Below are positions 9,488 to 17,682 of a stretch of 64,000 nucleotides of DNA, in pieces. The number at the start of each line of letters is the position of its first letter. The stretch's first letter is position 1. The translations under genes and the position numbers were made by a program. The notes beneath the pieces were generated by a model. It was given only the letters and a program-made list of their open reading frames with translations. It had not been told where the DNA came from and did not search any database. The DNA is from Enterococcus caccae ATCC BAA-1240 (GTDB taxonomy: Bacteria; Bacillota; Bacilli; Lactobacillales; Enterococcaceae), in NCBI RefSeq assembly GCF_000407145.1, contig NZ_KE136473.1:435827-499826 (forward strand), given 5' to 3'.

Positions 9488-10393
9488 TTGAATAGAGAAG
9501 TGTTTTTTGAAATAGTAGAACTAAAAGCAAAGACTGCCAGTGTTTTACCCTTCCTATTAGGGATGTGTTTTAGCTGGTATCATTATGGAAGTTTACATTT
9601 AGGTTATGTACTTATTTATTTTATTGCGATGTTTATTTTCAATATGGCTGTTGATATTTTAGACAACTACAATGATTACCATCATGCCAAAGAGGGACAT
9701 GATTATAAAGAGAAAACCAATATTATTGGACGTGAGAATTTATCATTATCGATGATTCGTCGTTGGATCATCTGGATGATAGCTATTTCTGCGTTGATAG
9801 GTATTGGTCTTTCGATGATTGTTGGTTGGCCCTTACTCTGGATGGGGCTTTATTGTTACTTGATTGGAATCTTTTATTCGTCTGGGCCCAAACCGTTATC
9901 CAGTTTACCTTTAGGTGAAGTTTTTTCGGGTTTTACGATGGGGTTTATGATAATGTTGATTTGTGTCTATATCAATGCATTTGATTCTTTCCAATGGACA
10001 ATGACTAATCTGGGTAGTATTTTTTTAGTGTCATTACCGAATACTTGTTTGATTGCTAATTTAATGTTGGCGAATAATATTTGTGATTTAGAAGAAGATG
10101 AAACAAATCATCGTTTTACCTTGGTTCACTATCTGGGGAAAAAGACATCGATTCGCCTGTTTGTCGTGCTGATCGTGATTGCTTTTGCATCGATTATTTT
10201 GAGTACTAGTTTAGGTTTAACACCGATAACGATGTTATTAACATTGTTAGTTCTACCATTTGTTTGGAAACAGACAACACTTTTTTTAAACGAACAGGTC
10301 AAAACGAAAACATTTATTTGCGCTGTAAGAATTTTAGCAGTTGGCGCACTTGCACAAGTAGTATTTTTCGCCATGGGATTGTGGCTTAAATAA
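9488..10393 (+). CDS. menA: 1,4-dihydroxy-2-naphthoate polyprenyltransferase
   Basis: MenA attaches the polyprenyl chain to dihydroxynaphthoate to give demethylmenaquinone, in the membrane. The UbiA-family motif NMAVDILDNYNDYHHAKEG near residue 60 holds the Asp-rich prenyl-diphosphate site, and a second Asp motif (NNICDLEEDETN) is near 200. About eight or nine membrane helices are visible. The frame is open further upstream into the divergent gene, but the likely start is the TTG at 9488, about 12 bases after AAGGAGA, giving 301 residues. NDH-2 follows after 30 bp, so the quinone and its reductase are probably co-transcribed. Confidence 0.88.
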   Translation: MNREVFFEIVELKAKTASVLPFLLGMCFSWYHYGSLHLGYVLIYFIAMFIFNMAVDILDNYNDYHHAKEGHDYKEKTNIIGRENLSLSMIRRWIIWMIAISALIGIGLSMIVGWPLLWMGLYCYLIGIFYSSGPKPLSSLPLGEVFSGFTMGFMIMLICVYINAFDSFQWTMTNLGSIFLVSLPNTCLIANLMLANNICDLEEDETNHRFTLVHYLGKKTSIRLFVVLIVIAFASIILSTSLGLTPITMLLTLLVLPFVWKQTTLFLNEQVKTKTFICAVRILAVGALAQVVFFAMGLWLK

Positions 10394-10423
10394 TAAATAA
10401 AAAGGTTAAGAGGGGATTTTAAA

Positions 10424-11635
10424 ATGAGTAAGCACGTCGTTATTTTAGGCGCTGGCTATGCCGGTTTAAGAGCATTACATGAGTTACAAAAAGGGACTAA
10501 TGACATAAAAATCACATTAGTTGATCAAAATGATTATCACTTTGAAGCAACAGATATCCACGAAGTTGCCGCAGGAATCCAAACATCAGAAAGAATCACT
10601 TACCCAATCAAAGATGTTGTAAAAACAGCTTGTACAACATTTGTACAGGGTAGAGTAGAGAAAATCGATAGTGAAAACCAACTCGTTCATTTAAAAGACC
10701 AAGAAGCCATCGCGTATGATTATTTGATCGTAGCATTAGGTTATGAATCAGAATCTTTCGGTATTCCTGGTGTAGAAGAATTTTCATTAAAAATGGTCGA
10801 TATTCCAACTTCAGAAAAAGTGTACCAACATTTAACTGAGCAAATGGAAGCTTATAAAGAAACTAAAGATGAAAATTGTCTGAAAATCGTTGTTTGCGGT
10901 GCAGGTTTTACAGGGATCGAACTATTAGGTTCGTTACATGAAGGAAAGAAAAAACTAGCTGAAATCGCAGGTGTTGAACCTGAAAAAATCCAATTATACT
11001 GTGTTGAAGCGGTCACTCGTTTATTGCCAATGTTTAGTGAAAAACTTGGTAGTTATGGAATAGATCATTTGAAAAAATGGGGTGTCAATTTCTTAGTTGG
11101 CAAGCCAATCAAAGAAATTAAACAAGATACGGTTGTTTATTTAGATAATCAAGAAACCAATGAACTTAATGAGTTGAAAGCAAAAACGATTATTTGGACA
11201 ACAGGTGTTAGTGGAAGTCACGTTGTTGGAGACTCTGGTTTTGCAGCAAAACGTGGCCGTGTAATGGTTCAACCAGATTTAACAGATGCCGATCATCACA
11301 ATGTATACATCATTGGCGATTGCTCTGCTGTAATGGATAAAGAATCAAATCGTCCGTATCCAACAACTGCGCAAATTTCTCTAAAAATGGGTGAACATGC
11401 AGGGAAAAATATTAAAGCCCAACTAAAAGGTGAACCAACTAAAGAGTTTACCTTTAAATCATTAGGATCTGTTGCTTCAATTGGAAATAGTCATGCATTC
11501 GGTGAAGTTGGAAAGATGGAAGTAAAAGGATATCCTGCTTCTGTTATCAAGAAAATGATCATGGATCGTTCATTATTTGAAACAGGAGGCGTGAAGGAAG
11601 TTTTAGCTAAAGGACGTTTTGATTTTTACCGTTAA
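10424..11635 (+). CDS. ndh: Type II NADH dehydrogenase (NDH-2)
   Basis: This single-subunit, non-proton-pumping NADH:quinone oxidoreductase sits on the inner face of the membrane. It has 403 residues, an N-terminal FAD-binding Rossmann motif GAGYAGLRAL (about residue 8), a second Rossmann motif GAGFTGIELL for NADH (about 163), and the C-terminal FAD motif YIIGDCSAV (near 290). The C-terminus is moderately hydrophobic, as in peripheral NDH-2 enzymes. GAGGGGA upstream is a good ribosome binding site. With menA and cydAB it completes a minimal NADH to oxygen chain. Confidence 0.93.
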   Translation: MSKHVVILGAGYAGLRALHELQKGTNDIKITLVDQNDYHFEATDIHEVAAGIQTSERITYPIKDVVKTACTTFVQGRVEKIDSENQLVHLKDQEAIAYDYLIVALGYESESFGIPGVEEFSLKMVDIPTSEKVYQHLTEQMEAYKETKDENCLKIVVCGAGFTGIELLGSLHEGKKKLAEIAGVEPEKIQLYCVEAVTRLLPMFSEKLGSYGIDHLKKWGVNFLVGKPIKEIKQDTVVYLDNQETNELNELKAKTIIWTTGVSGSHVVGDSGFAAKRGRVMVQPDLTDADHHNVYIIGDCSAVMDKESNRPYPTTAQISLKMGEHAGKNIKAQLKGEPTKEFTFKSLGSVASIGNSHAFGEVGKMEVKGYPASVIKKMIMDRSLFETGGVKEVLAKGRFDFYR

Positions 11636-11649
11636 CAGTTATAGTAGTA

Positions 11650-11905
11650 ATAAGCGCGATGAAAGATTCCGAGTAGAGTGTTGTTTTGAAATGACAGAAA
11701 GTCAACGGATGATGGAAGTTGACCAAAGCAATGACTTGAATTACAAATCTGGAGCGAAATGATAGAGTCGGGTAAGATCCGTTAGCGTCTTTTGAGAGGA
11801 AATTATTTTTTAATTTCAATTATGGGTGGTACCGCGTATAGCTTTTGACCCGTCGCTATTCGTCCCTGACAGTCTTTTTTGATTGTCAGGGATTTTTTTG
11901 TTTTC
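11650..11905 (+). promoter_or_regulatory. T-box riboswitch, probably tyrosine-specific
   Basis: The T-box sequence GGGTGGTACCGCG is at 11824-11836, followed by an intrinsic terminator (arms TCCCTGACA at 11863 and TGTCAGGGA at 11884, then seven T). The 5' part has CGATGAAAGA and GAGTAGA as expected for stem I. The likely specifier is TAC at 11742-11744, followed by A and TCTGGAG; it aligns with the specifier site of the second T-box in the window. Uncharged tRNA-Tyr would therefore raise expression of the downstream transporter. Confidence 0.85.
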
Positions 11906-11939
11906 AACAATTAATTTATAAGAAAAATGGGGAAAGTAA

Positions 11940-13328
11940 ATGAAGAAAGAATTAAGTGTAAAAGAAGCATTAATTGTATTTTTGTCATTATTATTGATTA
12001 TTAGTATTTGTGTGATTGGTGTCGGTATGAGTCCGATTTTTCCAGTCTTATGTGCATTAGGTTTACTGATTGGTTGGAGTAAGTGGCGTGGTGCTTCTTG
12101 GGATAAGATTCATGAAGGCATTATCGAAGGGGTGAAAACTGGGATCGTGCCCATGGTCATTTTTATTTTGATTGGAGCGTTGATTGCCATTTGGATTGCA
12201 AGTGGTGTCATTCCAACGATGATGTATGCAGGCTTTTCTGTTATCAGCATAAAAATATTTTTGCCTTCAGCTTTTGTTAGTTGCGCAGTTGTAGGAATTT
12301 CAATTGGAAGCGCGTTTACAACCGTTTCGACGATTGGTTTGGCTTTGATGGGAATGGGAATCTCAATGGGATTCAACGCTGCAGTTTTGGCAGGGGCTAT
12401 CATTTCAGGAGCAGTTTTTGGGGATAAAATGTCGCCACTTTCTGATACAACCAATTTAGCTTCAGCTGTAGCTGGAGCAGATTTATTTAAACATATTAGA
12501 AATATGATGTGGACGACAGTTCCAGCTTTTGTTATTTCATTTATTTTATACGGAGTTATTGGCTTTCAAACAAAAATCGGACAGACTGATTTAGAAACCA
12601 AACAGTTTTTAGAAGTATTACAAGAGAATTTTGCGATTAGTTGGTGGGCAGTGTTACCTATTTTATTACTGGTTGTTTGTTCAGTCAAGCGGGTTCCAGC
12701 CATTGCGTCTTTATTACTGACAATTTTAGTTTCCAGTGTGATGTACATGATTCAAACACAAAATGTTGACTTGAAACAGTTGAGTACAATTATAGAAAAT
12801 GGCTTTGTTTCAGAAACTGGGATGGAGCAAATCGATACCTTGTTGACTAGAGGTGGGATCCAAAGTATGATGTGGTCAGTTTCGTTGATTCTTTTAACAT
12901 TATCATTAGGCGGCTTATTAATGAAAATGGATGTGATCACTGTTCTGATGGCACCACTTGCCCATAAATTAAAATCGACAGGGAGTTTAGTGGCTGCAAC
13001 CGTGTTTAGTGGGGCATTAGCCAATTTGATGATTGGAGAACAGTATTTATCGATTATTCTTCCAGGTCGCGCATTTAAAGAGAGTTATGATAAAGCCGGA
13101 CTTGCTCCGGAAGTGCTTTCTAGAGCATTAGAGGATTCAGGTACTGTTTTAAATTCACTGATACCTTGGGGCGTAAGCGGTGTGTTTATGGCGAGTACTT
13201 TACAAGTTTCCACATTGGATTATATTCCATTTAGCTTCTTTATATTACTATGTCCAGTTTTATCCATACTTTCAGGAATAACAGGGATTGGTATCCACAG
13301 ACAACGGCCAAATGAAATGATCCGTTAA
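11940..13328 (+). CDS. NhaC-family transporter under T-box control (predicted tyrosine transporter)
   Basis: A membrane protein of 462 residues with 11 or 12 predicted helices and the NhaC-type segments GSAFTTVSTIGLALMGMG, GAIISGAVFGDKMSPLSDTTN and SGALANLMIGEQYLSI. NhaC members are annotated as Na+/H+ antiporters, but T-box-regulated members in Lactobacillales have been proposed to carry tyrosine. The leader here, with a probable TAC specifier, supports amino-acid transport rather than plain sodium export. The ATG at 11940 follows GGGGAAAG. It appears to be a single-gene unit; ftsK follows with its own promoter. Confidence 0.85.
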   Translation: MKKELSVKEALIVFLSLLLIISICVIGVGMSPIFPVLCALGLLIGWSKWRGASWDKIHEGIIEGVKTGIVPMVIFILIGALIAIWIASGVIPTMMYAGFSVISIKIFLPSAFVSCAVVGISIGSAFTTVSTIGLALMGMGISMGFNAAVLAGAIISGAVFGDKMSPLSDTTNLASAVAGADLFKHIRNMMWTTVPAFVISFILYGVIGFQTKIGQTDLETKQFLEVLQENFAISWWAVLPILLLVVCSVKRVPAIASLLLTILVSSVMYMIQTQNVDLKQLSTIIENGFVSETGMEQIDTLLTRGGIQSMMWSVSLILLTLSLGGLLMKMDVITVLMAPLAHKLKSTGSLVAATVFSGALANLMIGEQYLSIILPGRAFKESYDKAGLAPEVLSRALEDSGTVLNSLIPWGVSGVFMASTLQVSTLDYIPFSFFILLCPVLSILSGITGIGIHRQRPNEMIR

Positions 13329-13402
13329 TAGGAAAATTATTTTGAATCATTAAATTTTTAAGAGAAACAATGGGGGTACTTTTGTTCGGCTCGTTTTTTA
13401 GG

Positions 13403-13408
13403 TATAAT
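13403..13408 (+). promoter_or_regulatory. ftsK -10 element
   Basis: TATAAT stands 29 bp before the ftsK start. The -35 (TTGTTC at 13382, 15-bp spacer) is weak. The stretch from TCG through the T-run to TATAATGGATA closely resembles the promoter near 31.6 kb. Confidence 0.5.
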
Positions 13409-13436
13409 GGATACTGATTGAAAAGAGGGATGTTAC

Positions 13437-15809
13437 ATGGCACAAAAACGGAAAAGTGCAAAAAAGAAAAAGACAAAGAAACAACAACAGCAGCAAGAGC
13501 ATCTTAATTTCATTTTTCTCGGTATCTTTTTTATCTTCTTTGGATTATTTGGATTATTAAAATTAGGATTTCTTGGCACCTTGATCGCCAATGGTTTGCG
13601 TGTAGTTATAGGTAATACATTTCCAGTAGCAGCTATTTTACTTATGCTTTATGGACTTTCTTTGGTGATTTTTGGGAAAGACTTTCCTATCAAAAAAAGC
13701 CGACCGATTATTGGAGGAGTATTCCTCTACTTAGGTGTGTTACTTTTGCTACATGCTTTTATGTTTCGCAATGTAGGTACGCAAACACCAAATATTATAG
13801 GAACAACATGGGAGTTCCTTAGAATGGATTTAAAGGCAAGTACCGTAGCGCAAAATGTCGGTGGTGGTCTGGTCGGTGCGGGACTATATAATCTGACTTT
13901 CTTTTTAGTTGCTCAATTCGGCAGCTATTTAATTGCAGGATTGCTGATAGCAACCGGTGTCTTTTTAATGAGTATGCTCGATTTTCAGCAGGTGATGAAT
14001 GGGTTACAGATCATTCGGGAAAGACTTAGTAGCTTGACGGCTAGAAGTGCAGAACGTCAAGCTGAAAGAGAAGCTAAGCGAGCAGAAAAGCGTGCAGCTA
14101 AACAGGAAGAAATCAAGAAAGAGGCTCAAAAACGTCTGAAAAATGATGTCCGAGAATTAACGCCTGGCGAAAAATTAGCGCAAGAAGCATGGGAGCAAGA
14201 AGAAAAAGAAATGCAGGAACCAGAACAGTTGACACTGGTTCCAATCGATAGTTTCCAAAATCAAGCCGAAGTGCAGCCTATACAACAAAAAGTAGCGCCA
14301 GAATCTGAAATGGATGAAGGCGGTGAGTTAGACTTTGAGATTTCGGAGGAAGCAGAAGATCGTGATTACGAGTTGCCGCCGTCAACCTTATTAGATTCGA
14401 TTCCATCTGCTGATCAAAGTGGGGAATATCAAAAAATCGAAAAAAATATTGGTGTGTTGGAACAAACGTTTAAAAGTTTTGGTGTTGATGCTAAAGTCGT
14501 CAAAGCAAGTCTGGGTCCTGCTGTTACGAAATTTGAAATTCAGCCAGCGGTAGGTGTAAAAGTGAGTAAGGTCGTTAGTTTAACGGATGATATTGCGTTA
14601 GCACTTGCTGCAAAAGATGTCCGAATGGAAGCACCGATTCCTGGTAAATCATTAATTGGAATTGAAGTACCAAATAGCACGGTAAGTACGGTTTCATTCA
14701 GAGATATTATTGAAGCCCAACCAAGCCATCCTGATAAATTATTGGAAGTACCGTTGGGACGAGATATTTCTGGTATGGTTCAATCAGCTGATTTAGCCAA
14801 AATGCCTCACTTACTGATTGCTGGATCAACTGGTAGTGGTAAATCCGTTGCAATCAATGGCATTATTTCAAGTATCTTGATGAGGGCAAAACCGCATGAA
14901 GTAAAGCTAATGATGATCGATCCGAAAATGGTGGAATTGAATGTTTATAATGGTATTCCTCATTTATTGACGCCAGTCGTTACAAATCCACGTAAAGCTG
15001 CCCAAGCTTTACAAAAAGTCGTACAAGAGATGGAATTCCGTTATGAAAAATTTGCAGCAACAGGCGTTCGAAATATTTCTGGCTACAATGAGTTAGTGAT
15101 TCAAAAGAATTTAGAGGACGGCGAAAATCGTCCGATTTTACCATTTATTGTCGTAATTGTAGATGAGTTAGCCGACTTGATGATGGTTGCAAGTAATGAA
15201 GTAGAAGACGCGATTATTCGTTTAGCACAAATGGCTCGTGCAGCTGGAATTCATATGATTTTAGCAACACAACGTCCGAGTGTGGATGTTATCACAGGAA
15301 TCATTAAAGCAAATGTTCCTTCCCGTATGGCTTTTGCTGTTTCAAGCGGAACTGATTCGCGGACGATTATCGATAGTAATGGGGCTGAGAAGCTTTTGGG
15401 TCGAGGAGATATGTTGTTCTTACCAATGGGAGAAAATAAACCGATTCGTGTGCAAGGGGCCTTTATTTCTGATCATGAAGTTGAACGAATCGTATCGTTT
15501 GTTACGGAGCAGCAAGAAGCGGATTACCAAGAAAGTATGATGCCAACAGAAGAAGATACAATGGGCAATAGCAGTGAAGCGTCGCAAGATGAATTGTATG
15601 AAGAAGCCAAAGCATTAGTTGTAGAGATGCAGACTGCAAGTATCTCTTTACTACAAAGACGGTTTAGAATTGGTTATAATCGTGCAGCACGCTTAGTAGA
15701 TGAATTAGAAGCACATGGTGTGATTGGACCATCGGAAGGGAGTAAACCAAGAAAAGTCTTTCTTGAACCACTACCTGATGATGTAACGATGGATCATGGG
15801 GATGAATAG
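13437..15809 (+). CDS. ftsK: DNA translocase FtsK/SpoIIIE
   Basis: FtsK is a septal ATP-driven DNA pump that clears chromosome ends from the division site. Its 790 residues divide into a lysine-rich N-terminus, four membrane helices (about residues 20-190), a charged Glu/Gln/Lys-rich linker (about 195-300), the motor domain with Walker [15 protein letters not shown] (near 460) and Walker [12 protein letters not shown], and a C-terminal gamma winged helix (about 720-785) that reads oriented KOPS/SRS-type sites. The length is typical of the Gram-positive SpoIIIE class. A GATGGGA hairpin terminator follows. It is probably transcribed alone. Confidence 0.95.
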   Translation: MAQKRKSAKKKKTKKQQQQQEHLNFIFLGIFFIFFGLFGLLKLGFLGTLIANGLRVVIGNTFPVAAILLMLYGLSLVIFGKDFPIKKSRPIIGGVFLYLGVLLLLHAFMFRNVGTQTPNIIGTTWEFLRMDLKASTVAQNVGGGLVGAGLYNLTFFLVAQFGSYLIAGLLIATGVFLMSMLDFQQVMNGLQIIRERLSSLTARSAERQAEREAKRAEKRAAKQEEIKKEAQKRLKNDVRELTPGEKLAQEAWEQEEKEMQEPEQLTLVPIDSFQNQAEVQPIQQKVAPESEMDEGGELDFEISEEAEDRDYELPPSTLLDSIPSADQSGEYQKIEKNIGVLEQTFKSFGVDAKVVKASLGPAVTKFEIQPAVGVKVSKVVSLTDDIALALAAKDVRMEAPIPGKSLIGIEVPNSTVSTVSFRDIIEAQPSHPDKLLEVPLGRDISGMVQSADLAKMPHLLIAGSTGSGKSVAINGIISSILMRAKPHEVKLMMIDPKMVELNVYNGIPHLLTPVVTNPRKAAQALQKVVQEMEFRYEKFAATGVRNISGYNELVIQKNLEDGENRPILPFIVVIVDELADLMMVASNEVEDAIIRLAQMARAAGIHMILATQRPSVDVITGIIKANVPSRMAFAVSSGTDSRTIIDSNGAEKLLGRGDMLFLPMGENKPIRVQGAFISDHEVERIVSFVTEQQEADYQESMMPTEEDTMGNSSEASQDELYEEAKALVVEMQTASISLLQRRFRIGYNRAARLVDELEAHGVIGPSEGSKPRKVFLEPLPDDVTMDHGDE

Positions 15810-15869
15810 GAAATCAGCTTGAAACAAAGGAGCAGTTCTTTAGCACCGCTTATTTGGATTCCTGAAGGA

Positions 15870-15912
15870 TGGGATATGACTCGCAGAGTTATGTCCCATC
15901 TTATTTTTTTTA
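15870..15912 (+). terminator. Terminator after ftsK
   Basis: GATGGGATATGACTC pairs with GAGTTATGTCCCATC around a GCA loop, then a T run. The stem is a relative of the dispersed-repeat hairpin at 8255 (GTGGGACATAACTC), here without the rest of that element. Confidence 0.85.
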
Positions 15913-15957
15913 TCAATCAAGAGACAAGATAGGATGAGTAGTACTTCCCTAAATAGG

Positions 15958-15986
15958 TTTTCCATAAATATATTCTTTGGTATAAT
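15958..15986 (+). promoter_or_regulatory. Promoter for the GntR-family regulator
   Basis: TTTTCC (15958-15963), a 17-bp spacer and TATAAT (15981-15986) with an extended -10 (TGG before it). The roughly 130-bp leader up to the gene is A-rich and shows no clear ORF. Confidence 0.5.
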
Positions 15987-16122
15987 GTATGAAATCTATC
16001 ATAAAATGAAGAGGTCAGTTGAATTAAATCACAAATACGATTAGAATTAGAATAATCTAAACAAATAGCCAATAAATCAAAAGAAATCGATCAACTAAAT
16101 AAAGAATATAAGGATGGATAAT

Positions 16123-16824
16123 ATGAGAAGAAAAAGCGTATTATATCTAGATGTTGCGGAACAAATCAAAGCAGATATTATGAATGGTACATATCCTGTA
16201 GGATCACTATTACCTACAGAAGCGGAACTTGAGCAATTATTTGATGTAAGCAAAATCACAGTTCGTCGAGCAATTGAGTTATTATCATCAGAAGAATTGG
16301 TGGAGAAAAAAAGTGGTAAAGGAACGACTGTTTTGAGTAACCGCCCGTATAACAGATTATCAAAAGCAGGTACATTTACAGAGTATTTAAATGATTCAGG
16401 ACAAAAAGTAGCAAAGAAAATTTTAAAATTAGAAACAGTTAGGTTAACTCCTGATTCTCCTGTCTATTCCTGTCTTGGAGAAGAAGCTGTTAAGGTGTCA
16501 CGTTTATACACGCTAGATGATCAACCGTATATTTATTTTAATTATTATTTACCAACTATTTTGTCAGATGTTCCATTGGAAGATTTCGAGCAAGAATCTT
16601 TGTATCGTTTAATGGATCAACACGGGATCGAAATTCTAAAGTTTCAAGATAGTTTTCAAACAATTGAATTGACAAGTGAACAGCAAAAAAATCTAGCTAC
16701 TTCCGAAAAGAATGGACTAAAGAGAATTCGTCAATCAATTGGTCTTTCTGGAAAAGTAGTCGAGTATTCTGAAGCAATCTACAATACAGCTCTTTACCCT
16801 TATGTAATTGAATATGAAGCTTAA
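16123..16824 (+). CDS. GntR-family (HutC/UTRA) transcriptional regulator
   Basis: The N-terminal winged helix-turn-helix (residues 5-70; ADIMNGTYPVGSLLPTEAEL, then VSKITVRRAIELL) is classical GntR. The C-terminal half is a UTRA ligand domain, which in characterised relatives binds sugar phosphates or other small metabolites. I chose the ATG at 16123 (233 residues), nine bases after AAGG, over the ATG at 16114 that overlaps it. No sugar genes are adjacent: ftsK is upstream and a peptide-antibiotic-type transporter downstream after a terminator, so its target is unknown and may be distant or itself. Confidence 0.88.
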   Translation: MRRKSVLYLDVAEQIKADIMNGTYPVGSLLPTEAELEQLFDVSKITVRRAIELLSSEELVEKKSGKGTTVLSNRPYNRLSKAGTFTEYLNDSGQKVAKKILKLETVRLTPDSPVYSCLGEEAVKVSRLYTLDDQPYIYFNYYLPTILSDVPLEDFEQESLYRLMDQHGIEILKFQDSFQTIELTSEQQKNLATSEKNGLKRIRQSIGLSGKVVEYSEAIYNTALYPYVIEYEA

Positions 16825-16826
16825 AA

Positions 16827-16873
16827 AAATAACAGATTGCTTACAAAAGTGTAAGCAATCTGTTATTTTTTTC
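16827..16873 (+). terminator. Terminator after the GntR gene
   Basis: AACAGATTGCTTAC pairs perfectly with GTAAGCAATCTGTT and is followed by a T run. It isolates the regulator from the transporter genes. Confidence 0.92.
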
Positions 16874-16932
16874 TATGGTACGTTTATTGTAATTAGATTA
16901 GACTAATAAAGTAGAGAAAAGGAGCGATAATA

Positions 16933-17682
16933 ATGTTACAAGTCGAAAATTTATCGAAAACATATGGAACTGAAATCAAATATGAAGCACTAAAAGAATT
17001 GAATTTAACAGTAAATGATGGTGAGTTTATTGGTATTATGGGACCTTCTGGAAGTGGGAAAAGTACTTTTTTGAATCTTCTAGCAACAATCGATCAACCA
17101 ACGTCTGGACATGTTTTATTAAATGGTAAAGATCCAAATCAGCTCAATCAAGAAGAGATTGCTAAGTTTAGAAGGAGAGAGCTTGGGTTTATTTTCCAAA
17201 GCTTCAATTTAATGCCAACATTAACCGTAGAAGAAAATATTGTATTGCCACTAACATTAGATGGAGAAAAAATTTCGATTATGAAAGAACAGCTAAATCG
17301 TCTAGCTGCTCGTTTAGGAATTGCTAGTTTATTAAAAAAACGGATTGCAGAAATTTCTGGTGGACAAGCGCAACGTGTAGCAGTGGCTCGGGCCATGATC
17401 CATCAACCACAACTATTATTGGCTGATGAACCAACAGGAAATTTAGATACAAAATCCTCAAAAGATGTTATGCAATTACTACAACAATTAAATCAAGAAG
17501 AAAAAGCAACAATTTTAATGGTTACTCATGATCCTTTGGCTGCAAGTTATTGCAAACGTATCGTATTTATCAAAGATGGTGAACTGATCGATGAGATCCA
17601 TCACAATGGAAATCAAAAGAATTTTTACGATGAAATCATGGTGAAACTATCTGAGATTGAAGGTGTCGATAATGAGTTTTAG
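16933..17682 (+). CDS. rapA: BceA-type ABC transporter ATPase (RapA-like)
   Basis: The 249-residue ATP-binding subunit has Walker A GPSGSGKST (near 38), Q-loop FIFQSFNLMPTLTVEENI, signature SGGQAQR and Walker B LLLADEPTGNLD. The LolD/MacB-like sequence with a C-terminal extension, plus a 10-helix FtsX-type permease next door, places it in the BceAB class that removes bacitracin and related peptide antibiotics. In E. faecalis the pair just upstream of rlmN (RapAB, from memory) gives bacitracin resistance under the distant SapRS system; gene order here matches. No two-component genes are adjacent. An inverted repeat ATTAG (16892) / CTAAT (16903) lies 25 bp upstream of the start. Confidence 0.82.
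   Translation: MLQVENLSKTYGTEIKYEALKELNLTVNDGEFIGIMGPSGSGKSTFLNLLATIDQPTSGHVLLNGKDPNQLNQEEIAKFRRRELGFIFQSFNLMPTLTVEENIVLPLTLDGEKISIMKEQLNRLAARLGIASLLKKRIAEISGGQAQRVAVARAMIHQPQLLLADEPTGNLDTKSSKDVMQLLQQLNQEEKATILMVTHDPLAASYCKRIVFIKDGELIDEIHHNGNQKNFYDEIMVKLSEIEGVDNEF

Noticed and set aside
12110-13024. Minus-strand ORFs within the NhaC-type gene
   Set aside because: They are shadows of the transporter, without ribosome sites, and the plus-strand frame has full family motifs.
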